From Leptothrix discophora (GTDB taxonomy: Bacteria; Pseudomonadota; Gammaproteobacteria; Burkholderiales; Burkholderiaceae_C): a stretch of DNA of 64,000 nucleotides. The translations under genes and the position numbers were made by a program. Location of the stretch: NCBI RefSeq assembly GCF_030705305.1, contig NZ_JAUZEE010000014.1:19614-83613 (forward strand), in the 5' to 3' direction. The notes beneath the pieces are model-generated. The model was not told the origin of the DNA and did not search any database. It worked only from the letters and a program-made list of their open reading frames with translations. Positions 1 through 8,446 of the stretch are shown here, piece after piece. The first letter of the stretch is position 1, and each line of letters opens with the position of its first letter.

Positions 1-375
1 GCGCTAAAGTCGCGCCTGGGCCTGCGCCCGTCCGGCGCGCCCACCCGCGGCAAGCTCGCTTACCACCCGCCCTGCACGCTTCAGCACGGCCAGAAGCTGC
101 GCGGCGGCGTCGAGGCCGCCTTCACCGAGCTGGGCTACGAGGTCCACCTCGCGACCCAGGACCCGCACCTGTGCTGCGGCTCGGCCGGCACCTACTCCGT
201 GCTGCAACCCGACATGGCCTACCAGCTGCGTGACCGCAAGATCGGCACGCTCGATGCGCACCGGCCGCAGGCCATCATCAGCGCCAACGTGGGCTGCATC
301 CAGCACCTGCAGACCGGCACCGACACGCCGGTGCGGCACTGGATCGAGATGCTCGACGAGGCGCTGGAGCGCTGA
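1..375 (+). CDS. glcF: Glycolate oxidase iron-sulfur subunit GlcF, C-terminal part
   Basis: Open from the window edge to a TGA at 373-375, so only the last 124 residues are present. The visible part carries the CCG-type cysteine motifs of the GlcF/heterodisulfide-reductase fold: YHPPCTLQHGQK near residue 22, HLCCGSAGTYS near residue 57, and NVGCIQHLQTG near residue 98. GlcF is the electron-transfer Fe-S subunit of glycolate dehydrogenase (GlcDEF), which oxidises glycolate to glyoxylate. glcD and glcE would be expected just outside the left edge. Identity is from recognised family motifs; the cut start is a window artefact. Confidence 0.85.
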   Translation, partial: ALKSRLGLRPSGAPTRGKLAYHPPCTLQHGQKLRGGVEAAFTELGYEVHLATQDPHLCCGSAGTYSVLQPDMAYQLRDRKIGTLDAHRPQAIISANVGCIQHLQTGTDTPVRHWIEMLDEALER

Positions 376-400
376 ACCGCCCGCGCCCCGGCGGGCCCGC

Positions 401-1615
401 TCAGGCCGGCCGGCGGCGCGCCAGCACCAGGTAGATCGCCAGCCCGGCCAGCAGCGCGCCGGCCGCGCTCATCAGCGAGACCGTGAAGCCCTCGTGCGGC
501 GTCGCGCTGCGGGCCAGCACGGCGGCCACCAGCAGCGGCCCCGCGATCTGGCCCAGCCCGTAGCTGGCGGTCAGCAGGCCGATGAAGGCGGCGGCGCCGT
601 GCGGGCGCAGCCGGCGTGCCTCCTGCAGCGCGAACAGCGTGATCGCGGTGAAGGGCAGGCCCAGCAGCAGGCTGCCCAGCGCGAAGCCGGCGAGCGTCGG
701 CAGCACCACGCTCAGGGCCACGCCCAGCGCCTGCATGGCGTAGCAGCCGGCCAGCAGGTGGCGGCGATCCCAGTGCATCGGCAGGCGCAGCGTCAGCAGC
801 GCGCCGACCGAGACGCCCAGGCCGAACAGCGGCCAGAACAGGTCCAGCCAGACCGAGCCCGGCAGCGCCTGCCGCGCGATCACCGGCAGGAAGGTGGCGG
901 TGACGATGTAGCCGTAGCCCGCCAGCCCGTAGGCCAGCGCGAACGCCGCCAGCGCGCCGCGGCGGGTCGGTGCGTCGGCCTGCGCGACGCCGCCGGTCAC
1001 GCCGACGCTGCCGTGCAAACGCGGCCAGACCAGTGCCATCAGCAAGACCGCCAGCGCGGCCATCGCCAGCCAGCCCTGCCAGGCCAGCCAGCCGTGCGCC
1101 ACCATCGCACTGGCCGCCAGGCCGCTGACGCTGATGCCCAGGCCGGGGCCGACGTAGATCACGCCGGCCAGCGCCGGCGAGCCCAGCGACGTCAGCCGGG
1201 CCAGGCACCAGCCCGACGTGTAGACGAAGACCAGCGCGCTGGCCAGCCCGGCCATGAAGCGCCACCACGGCCAGGCCGCCGGCCAGGGCAGGGCCATGCC
1301 GGCGGTGAGCAGCAGCGTCGCGACCAGGCCGATGCGGATCGCGCGGGTCTGCAGCAGCGGCTGGCTGCGGCCCAGCCGTCGCCACAGCCAGGGTTGCAGC
1401 GCGCAGGCCAGCGCGCCAAGCCAGTAGCCGACGTAGTTGGCCGTCGCCAGCGTGCTGGCACCGCGCAGGTCGACCACGCCATCGGCCAGCATCATCGGCA
1501 GCAGGGGCGTGAAGGCGAAACGGCCGATGCCCATGGCGGTGGCCAGGCAGAGCAGGCCGGCGAGGGCGGTGGCGACGGCGGCTTGCCGGTCGGGGGCGCG
1601 TGGTGGGCTGGACAT
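401..1615 (-). CDS. YbfB/YjiJ-type MFS transporter
   Basis: A 404-residue polytopic membrane protein with about 12 hydrophobic segments. The N-terminal GLLCLATAMGIGRFAFTPLL stretch is typical of the YbfB/YjiJ branch of the major facilitator superfamily. Substrate is unknown; sugar or drug efflux is usual in the family. The start at the ATG whose complement is at 1613-1615 (MSSPPRAPD) is preferred, because longer in-frame starts have no family-like sequence and would run over the neighbouring thioesterase gene. It is divergent from that gene and convergent with glcF, so it is probably its own transcription unit. Confidence 0.75.
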   Translation of the reverse strand: MSSPPRAPDRQAAVATALAGLLCLATAMGIGRFAFTPLLPMMLADGVVDLRGASTLATANYVGYWLGALACALQPWLWRRLGRSQPLLQTRAIRIGLVATLLLTAGMALPWPAAWPWWRFMAGLASALVFVYTSGWCLARLTSLGSPALAGVIYVGPGLGISVSGLAASAMVAHGWLAWQGWLAMAALAVLLMALVWPRLHGSVGVTGGVAQADAPTRRGALAAFALAYGLAGYGYIVTATFLPVIARQALPGSVWLDLFWPLFGLGVSVGALLTLRLPMHWDRRHLLAGCYAMQALGVALSVVLPTLAGFALGSLLLGLPFTAITLFALQEARRLRPHGAAAFIGLLTASYGLGQIAGPLLVAAVLARSATPHEGFTVSLMSAAGALLAGLAIYLVLARRRPA

Positions 1616-1792
1616 GTCCGGCGATTGTCGATGCGCGTCGGTGTGACCCCAGGGCAGGCCCCGACAGGCGAGTCGACCGGATGAGGGAATCATGTCGGCG
1701 CTCCCTTTCACACCCGACCAACCTGTCAAGCCCGTCACCCCTGCGCCGTTCTCCTGGCGCCTGACGTCCGCATCCACCTCGCAAACACGCCC

Positions 1793-2233
1793 GTGAACCC
1801 GTCCTCCCGGCCCCAGCCGACCGACCGTGCCCGCTACCGGCACTTCATCGCCATCCCCACCCGCTGGGGCGACAACGACGCCTATGGGCATGTCAACAAC
1901 GTCGTCTATTACGCCTGGTTCGACACGGCGGTGAACCGCCACCTGATCGAGGCCGGCGTGCTCGACATCGCCCGCAGTCCGGTGATCGGCCTGGTGGTCG
2001 AGACGCGCTGCCAGTACTTCTCGTCGATCGCATTCCCCGACACCGTGCAGGCCGGCCTGCGGGTCCTGCACCTCGGGCGTTCCAGCGTGCGCTATGAAAT
2101 CGGCTTGTTCCGGGAGGCCGATCCGCTCGCCTCGGCGGTGGGTGAATTCGTCCATGTCTACGTCGAACGGGCCACGCAGCGGCCGCATCAGATCCCTGAT
2201 CTGGTGCGTAACTTGTTGACTTCATTGGGTTGA
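1793..2233 (+). CDS. Acyl-CoA thioesterase, hotdog (4HBT) family
   Basis: 146 residues, beginning with GTG. The segment TRWGDNDAYGHVNNVVYYAW (about residues 23-42) is the 4-hydroxybenzoyl-CoA thioesterase signature with its catalytic Asp. The protein is a single hotdog domain of normal length (about 140). It probably hydrolyses short- or medium-chain acyl-CoA in the cytoplasm; the substrate cannot be read from sequence. It stands alone between a divergent MFS gene and the operator region of the glycoside locus. Confidence 0.75.
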   Translation: MNPSSRPQPTDRARYRHFIAIPTRWGDNDAYGHVNNVVYYAWFDTAVNRHLIEAGVLDIARSPVIGLVVETRCQYFSSIAFPDTVQAGLRVLHLGRSSVRYEIGLFREADPLASAVGEFVHVYVERATQRPHQIPDLVRNLLTSLG

Positions 2234-2320
2234 ATCCGGCCGGTGTTAACCCCGGTCGGGCCGTCGAACTCGGGTTTGCTCGGATGCCCGGTGATTTAAA
2301 GGCTGATTAAATTAATTGAA

Positions 2321-2364
2321 TGGAAACGGTTCCACTTGTTCCACTCTGGGTGGCGAACCGGTTC
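2321..2364. promoter_or_regulatory. Two LacI-type operators upstream of the GH1 gene
   Basis: TGGAAACGGTTCCA at 2321-2334 is a near-perfect dyad, and GAACCGGTTC at 2355-2364 is a perfect one. The CG-centred dyad is the usual GalR/LacI-family operator shape. The same AACCGGTTCC core recurs at 8401-8410 ahead of the beta-mannosidase gene, and a LacI-family gene lies in the locus. An AT-rich tract at 2294-2320 just upstream is the likely core promoter region. Confidence 0.65.
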
Positions 2365-2475
2365 CATATCCATGAATCTCCGGGGGTCCTCCCGGGGACT
2401 CCGCAGCCAGCCCGAAGCCGATCCGACGTGACCTCTGCCGCTGTACCGAACCCGATCGCGCCGCCCGCCGACTCG

Positions 2476-3834
<1,359 letters not shown>

Positions 3835-3940
3835 CGCGACCCCCATTTCTCAAGCCTGCGGCAGCGGCAGGTCTTCGGGGCCACGACCCCACCGCTGCAG
3901 TTCGAGCATTCCCCGCTCTTCCCATCCAACAGGAGACAAC

Positions 3941-5173
3941 ATGATCGTTCGACCCACTCGACTCGTCGCCGCGCTGATCGCGGGCTTTGCCTTGGTCGGT
4001 GCCGCCCAGGCACAGAAGGCGGAGGTCATCCACTGGTGGACCTCCGGTGGCGAAGCTGCCGCGATCAAGGAGTTCGCCAGCATGTACAACAAGATGGGCG
4101 GCAACTGGCAGGACAACCCCGTCGCCGGTGGCGGTGGTGGTGCGGCCCGCACCGTGATCATCAACCGCATGCAGGGTGGCGATCCCCCGACTGCTGCCCA
4201 GTTCAACTACTCCAACCAGTACCGCGAAGCCATCTCGGCCGGCCTGCTGAACAACCTGGACGACCTGGCCAAGAAGGAAAACTGGGACGCTGCGCTGCCC
4301 GACTCGATCAAGACCTCGATCAAGGTCGACGGCCACTACTACGCCGTGCCGGTGAACCTGCACATGCCCTTCTGGGTGTGGTCCAACAAGGCCGTGCTGG
4401 CCAAGGCCGGCGTGACCAAGGAACCGCAGAACATGGCCGAAGTCATCGCGGCCTTGGACCAGGTCAAGGCCAAGGTTCCGGGCGTGATCCCGCTGGCGCT
4501 GGGTGGCCAGGGCTGGCAGGAAAACATCATGTTCCGCGGCGTCATGCTGGCCAACGGCGGCAAGGACCTGTGGCTGAAGGTGCACAAGGACAAGGACCTG
4601 TCGAGCAAGGAATTCCGCAAGACGCTGGAAGACTTCAAGAAGCTCAAGCAGTACGTCGACCCGGGCTCGCCGGGCCGCGACTGGAACCTGGCCACCGGCA
4701 TGGTGATCGAGGGCAAGGCCGCCTTCCAGTTCATGGGTGACTGGGCCAAGGGCGAGTTCATCAACGCTGGCAAGTCGCAGGGCAAGGACTTCGGTTGCGC
4801 CCTGGTTGCCGGCCCGACGACGCCCTACGTGATCGGCGGTGACGTGTTCGTCTTCCCGAAGAGCGACAAGCCCGGCGTGAAGGAAGCCCAGGCCAAGCTG
4901 GCCGCAATGATGTACTCGAAGGAAGGCCAGGTCGCCTTCAACAACAAGAAGGGCTCGATCCCGATCCGCACCGACGTGGACCTGTCCAAGGTCGACTCCT
5001 GCACCGCAACGGGCGTGAAGGCGCTGAAGGAGCGTCGTCTGCTTGAGGCCCACGAGCAGTTCCTGGCACCGGATGCGGTGGGTGCCTTCGAGGACGCCGT
5101 GAGCAAGTTCTGGAACTCCGACCAGTCGGTCGACGACGCCCTGAAGGCGATGCAGGTCGCCGTCAAGCGCTGA
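3941..5173 (+). CDS. Sugar ABC transporter substrate-binding protein
   Basis: 410 residues with a clear Sec signal peptide (residues 1-24, cleavage after AQA). It belongs to the family 1 extracellular solute-binding proteins of the glucose/mannose GtsA type, with VIHWWTSGGEAAAIKEF right after the cleavage site. The strong AGGAGA ribosome site ends 5 bases before the ATG. It captures a mono- or oligosaccharide in the periplasm for the permeases encoded downstream. Neighbouring GH1, GH2 and GH3 enzymes suggest beta-linked gluco/manno-oligosaccharides. Two strong hairpins follow the stop codon. Confidence 0.9.
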   Translation: MIVRPTRLVAALIAGFALVGAAQAQKAEVIHWWTSGGEAAAIKEFASMYNKMGGNWQDNPVAGGGGGAARTVIINRMQGGDPPTAAQFNYSNQYREAISAGLLNNLDDLAKKENWDAALPDSIKTSIKVDGHYYAVPVNLHMPFWVWSNKAVLAKAGVTKEPQNMAEVIAALDQVKAKVPGVIPLALGGQGWQENIMFRGVMLANGGKDLWLKVHKDKDLSSKEFRKTLEDFKKLKQYVDPGSPGRDWNLATGMVIEGKAAFQFMGDWAKGEFINAGKSQGKDFGCALVAGPTTPYVIGGDVFVFPKSDKPGVKEAQAKLAAMMYSKEGQVAFNNKKGSIPIRTDVDLSKVDSCTATGVKALKERRLLEAHEQFLAPDAVGAFEDAVSKFWNSDQSVDDALKAMQVAVKR

Positions 5174-5186
5174 CCCTGCCCGGTCT

Positions 5187-5252
5187 GGCGCGGGGTCGAC
5201 ACCGTCGATCCCGCGCCGACCGCCAGACGGCGCGCCGAGGCGCGCGCCGTCT
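5187..5252 (+). other. Two intercistronic hairpins after the binding-protein gene
   Basis: A 14-bp stem (5187-5200 with 5204-5217, one G-U pair, 3-nt loop) is followed by an 11-bp stem (5225-5235 with 5242-5252, 6-nt loop). Neither has a U-tract. Such hairpins between a binding-protein gene and its permease genes commonly stabilise the upstream mRNA or attenuate read-through, which gives excess binding protein. That role is inferred here. Confidence 0.6.
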
Positions 5253-5333
5253 GACCGTGACTCCCCATTCCCGCCTGCAGGCGCCCATCAGGGCCCGCCT
5301 GCGGGCTGACTGTTGCCGATGGAGTGCCCCGAC

Positions 5334-6233
5334 ATGGCGGCGAACAAGCGACCCCGACGGCTGCACATGGCCGTCCACCTGGCCCTGCTGCCGATGGCGA
5401 TCACGGCCCTGCTGGCCTATGTGGGCTCCGTCCTGTGGAGCATCCGCATCTCGCTCACGTCGTCGAAGATGTTCACCGCCTCCGACTTCGTCGGCATGGC
5501 GCAGTACGTCCGGCTGTGGGAGACCGACCGCTGGACCGTCGCGGCGCAGAACATGGGCGTGCTGGTGTTCGTCTACATCGGCGCGGTGATCGTGCTCGGC
5601 ACGCTGATGGCGATCTTCATCGACCAGCAGGTCAAGGCCGAGAGCTGGTTCCGCACCATCTTCCTCTACCCCTACGCGATGAGCTTCGTGGTCACCGGCC
5701 TGATCTGGCAGTGGCTGTTCAACCCGACCATGGGCCTGCAGGGCGTTGTCGTCGGCCTGGGCTTCGAGAGCTTCCGGCTGGACTGGACGGTGCGACCCGA
5801 GACCGCCATCTTCGCCATCGGCCTGGCCATGGTGTGGCAGGGCAGTGGCACCACCATGGCGATCATCCTGGCGGCGCTGCGCGGCGTCGACGAGGAGCAG
5901 TGGAAGGCCGCCCGGCTCGATGGCGTCTCGCGGCCGCGCTACTACCTGAGCGTCGTGCTGCCGCAGCTCGGCCCGGCCTACGCCACCGCGCTGGTGCTGC
6001 TGGCCGTGGCGCTGGTGCGCACCTACGACATCGTGCTGGTGATGACCAGCGGCGGGCCTGGCGATGCCAGCGAGGTGCCGGCGAAATTCATCATCGACCA
6101 CCTGTTCGGGCGCAACAACATCGGCCTGGCCTCGGCCGCCTCGGTGGTGCTGCTGCTGACCGTGTTCTCGGTGCTGGCACCGCTGCTGTACTGGCGCTCG
6201 CGGGTCGAGGCTCGCCAGAACGCCGGCCATTGA
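5334..6233 (+). CDS. Sugar ABC transporter permease (MalF/GtsB type)
   Basis: An inner-membrane permease of about 300 residues with six hydrophobic segments. It has the EAA loop that docks the ATPase, EEQWKAARLDG followed by VLPQL, in the second half. ATG 5334 is preferred because a GGAG lies 9 bases upstream; TTG 5313 and ATG 5319 are alternatives in the same frame. It lies between the binding-protein gene and the second permease gene, 11 bases from the latter, in the usual SBP-permease-permease-ATPase order. Confidence 0.87.
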   Translation: MAANKRPRRLHMAVHLALLPMAITALLAYVGSVLWSIRISLTSSKMFTASDFVGMAQYVRLWETDRWTVAAQNMGVLVFVYIGAVIVLGTLMAIFIDQQVKAESWFRTIFLYPYAMSFVVTGLIWQWLFNPTMGLQGVVVGLGFESFRLDWTVRPETAIFAIGLAMVWQGSGTTMAIILAALRGVDEEQWKAARLDGVSRPRYYLSVVLPQLGPAYATALVLLAVALVRTYDIVLVMTSGGPGDASEVPAKFIIDHLFGRNNIGLASAASVVLLLTVFSVLAPLLYWRSRVEARQNAGH

Positions 6234-6244
6234 AAGGGTTCCCC

Positions 6245-7147
6245 ATGAGCAAGCCCCTGAGCGCCCCCGCGACGCCCTCGCAGCGTCCCCGCAAGCCGCT
6301 GTTCACGCCCGCACGCATCGGCATCTATGCCTTCCTGATCAGCGTCTCGGCCTTCTTCCTGCTGCCGCTCTACGTGATGCTGATCACGTCGCTGAAGACC
6401 GCCGACGAGGTCCGCCAGGCCGTGCTGTTCGGCTTGCCGGCCATCCCCCAGTTCGGCAACTGGGTCGAGGCATGGTCCACCGCCTGCATCTCGATCGCCT
6501 GCAATGGCATCCAGGGCGGCTTCTGGAACTCGGTGCGCATCGTCGTGCCGGCCACCCTCATCTCGGTGCTGCTCGGCGCGCTCAACGGCTATGCGCTGAG
6601 CTTCTGGCGCAACAAGTGGGGCGACATCCTGTTCGGGATCATCCTACTGGGTGCCTTCGTGCCCTTCCAGATCATGATCTTCCCGCTGGTGACGTGGTTC
6701 CGCATGGGCGGCTTCTACAACACCTACTGGGCCATCGTGCTGACGCACTGCATCTTCGGCATGCCGGTGCTGACCATCCTGTTCCGCAACTACTACGTGG
6801 CCGTGCCGCAGGAGCTGTTCAAGGCCGCGCGCATCGACGGCGGCGGCTTCTGGCGCATCTTCTTCCAGCTGATGCTGCCCATGGCCACGCCCATGCTGAT
6901 CGTCGCGGTGATCCTGCAGGTCACCGGCATCTGGAACGACTTCATGTTCGGCCTGATCTTCGCCGGCAAGGAAAACTACCCGATGACGGTGCAGCTCAAC
7001 AACCTGGTCAACACGACCCTGGGCGAGCGTCGCTACCACATCGACATGGCCGCCACCATCCTGACCTCGCTGGTGCCGCTGGCGGTGTACTTCTTCTCCG
7101 GTCGCTGGTTCGTGCGCGGCATCGCTGCAGGCGCGGTCAAAGGGTGA
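6245..7147 (+). CDS. Sugar ABC transporter permease (MalG/GtsC type)
   Basis: 300 residues with six membrane segments. The EAA motif is QELFKAARIDGGGFWRIF, and the C-terminal SGRWFVRGIAAGAVKG is typical of the MalG branch. It pairs with the upstream permease to form the translocation channel for the sugar captured by the binding protein at 3941-5173. The ATG at 6245 follows AAAGGG of the short intercistronic gap. Two hairpins separate it from the ATPase gene. Confidence 0.9.
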   Translation: MSKPLSAPATPSQRPRKPLFTPARIGIYAFLISVSAFFLLPLYVMLITSLKTADEVRQAVLFGLPAIPQFGNWVEAWSTACISIACNGIQGGFWNSVRIVVPATLISVLLGALNGYALSFWRNKWGDILFGIILLGAFVPFQIMIFPLVTWFRMGGFYNTYWAIVLTHCIFGMPVLTILFRNYYVAVPQELFKAARIDGGGFWRIFFQLMLPMATPMLIVAVILQVTGIWNDFMFGLIFAGKENYPMTVQLNNLVNTTLGERRYHIDMAATILTSLVPLAVYFFSGRWFVRGIAAGAVKG

Positions 7148-7154
7148 GACCGGA

Positions 7155-7216
7155 CACGAGGGCCTGCCTGCGCAGGGCCTCGTGCCTGACGAACGACGCC
7201 GGGCCTGCAGGCCCGG
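7155..7216 (+). other. Two intercistronic hairpins before the ATPase gene
   Basis: A 12-bp inverted repeat with one mismatch (7155-7166 with 7173-7184) is followed by a perfect 18-bp palindrome at 7199-7216 (CCGGGCCTGCAGGCCCGG). There is no U-run, so a full terminator is unlikely. They may tune expression of the ATPase relative to the permeases. Confidence 0.5.
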
Positions 7217-7252
7217 TGGCTGGGTAACACGAAACGAGAGCAGACAACCATC

Positions 7253-8332
7253 ATGGCCAGCGTCACCATCGACAACCTCGACATCGTGCTCGGGGGCAAC
7301 ACCATCCTCAAGGGCATGAACCTGGACATCGCGCATGGCGAGTTCCTGGTCCTGCTCGGGCCCTCGGGCTGCGGCAAGTCCACCCTGCTGCACACCATCG
7401 CCGGCTTCAACGAGGTGGCCGAGGGCAGCATCCGGATCGGTGAACGCGACGTCACCTGGGCCGATCCCAAGGACCGCGACATCGGCATGGTGTTCCAGTC
7501 CTACGCGCTCTACCCGACGATGAACGTCGAGAAGAACATGTCCTTCGGCCCGCGCGTGGCCGGCATCCCCAAGGCCGAGATCGACAAGCGCGTGAGCAAG
7601 GCGGCCGAGATGCTGCACCTCACGCCCTTGCTCAAGCGCCGCCCGGCCCAGCTCTCGGGCGGCCAGCGCCAGCGCGTGGCGATCGGCCGTGCGGTCGTGC
7701 GCGACGCCAAGGTCTACCTGTTCGACGAGCCGCTGTCCAACCTCGATGCCAAGCTGCGCGCCGAGCTGCGCCGCGAGTTGAAGCAGCTGCACCGCACGCT
7801 CGACGCGACCATGATCTACGTCACCCACGACCAGGTCGAGGCGATGACGCTGGCCGACCGCATCGCGGTCATGAAGGCCGGCGTGATCCAGCAGATCGGC
7901 TCGCCCGACGAGATCTACAGCCGCCCGGTCAACCTGTTCGTCGCCGGCTTCCTCGGCTCGCCGACGATGAACGTGCTGCGCGGCAGGCTCAACACGAACG
8001 GCGGCCTGCGCTTCGAGAGCCCGGCCTTCAGCACCGACGTGTCGGCCTACCCGTTCCAGAAGGCGGCGATGAACGGCGACGTCGTGCTGGGCGTGCGACC
8101 GGAGCAGGTCCGGCTGGCTCACTCGGTGAGCCCGGACACGCCGCACCAGGGCACGATCTCGGTGGTCGAGCCGCTGGGCCCGCAGAAGATCATCTGGTTC
8201 ACGGTCGGCGAGAACACGCTGTCGGCCATCGTCGACGACCAGTGGGAAGGCCAGCCGGACGAGGCCGTGTACTTCGGCTTCGACCTGCCGCGTGCCTCCA
8301 TGTTCGACGCCGGCAGCGAAGACCGGCTCTGA
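7253..8332 (+). CDS. Sugar ABC transporter ATPase (MalK/UgpC type)
   Basis: 359 residues. Walker A GPSGCGKST (about residue 37), signature LSGGQRQR (about 134) and Walker B YLFDEPLSNLDAK (about 156) are all intact. The H-loop is in YVTHDQ. A C-terminal TOBE-like regulatory region of about 120 residues follows, as in MalK/UgpC. It energises the two permeases encoded upstream. A terminator-like hairpin follows within 15 bases, so this is probably the last gene of the importer operon. Confidence 0.92.
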   Translation: MASVTIDNLDIVLGGNTILKGMNLDIAHGEFLVLLGPSGCGKSTLLHTIAGFNEVAEGSIRIGERDVTWADPKDRDIGMVFQSYALYPTMNVEKNMSFGPRVAGIPKAEIDKRVSKAAEMLHLTPLLKRRPAQLSGGQRQRVAIGRAVVRDAKVYLFDEPLSNLDAKLRAELRRELKQLHRTLDATMIYVTHDQVEAMTLADRIAVMKAGVIQQIGSPDEIYSRPVNLFVAGFLGSPTMNVLRGRLNTNGGLRFESPAFSTDVSAYPFQKAAMNGDVVLGVRPEQVRLAHSVSPDTPHQGTISVVEPLGPQKIIWFTVGENTLSAIVDDQWEGQPDEAVYFGFDLPRASMFDAGSEDRL

Positions 8333-8342
8333 GCTGACGGCG

Positions 8343-8384
8343 ACCCCCGCGAGGGCGCCGCCGGGCGCCGTCGACGGGGGTTTT
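8343..8384 (+). terminator. Probable Rho-independent terminator
   Basis: An outer stem ACCCCCG/CGGGGGT (8343-8349 with 8375-8381) and an inner GGCGCC/GGCGCC stem (8354-8359 with 8364-8369) are followed by a short TTTT. It sits 11 bases after the ATPase stop codon and just before the operator for the next gene, so it separates two units of the locus. Confidence 0.6.
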
Positions 8385-8399
8385 CATGGCCGTGCGACG

Positions 8400-8410
8400 A
8401 AACCGGTTCC
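8400..8410. promoter_or_regulatory. LacI-type operator upstream of the beta-mannosidase gene
   Basis: AAACCGGTTCC contains the perfect dyad AACCGGTT at 8401-8408 and matches the operator at 2355-2364. It lies 37 bases before the ATG at 8447, where a repressor would block initiation. The probable cognate repressor is encoded at 11099-12151. Confidence 0.6.
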
Positions 8411-8446
8411 ACTGTCGACCTGCGACCCGCGACCCGAAGGACGGAC

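Noticed and set aside
401..2188. Extended start of the MFS transporter
   Set aside because: The extension overlaps the thioesterase gene antisense and has no transporter-like sequence.
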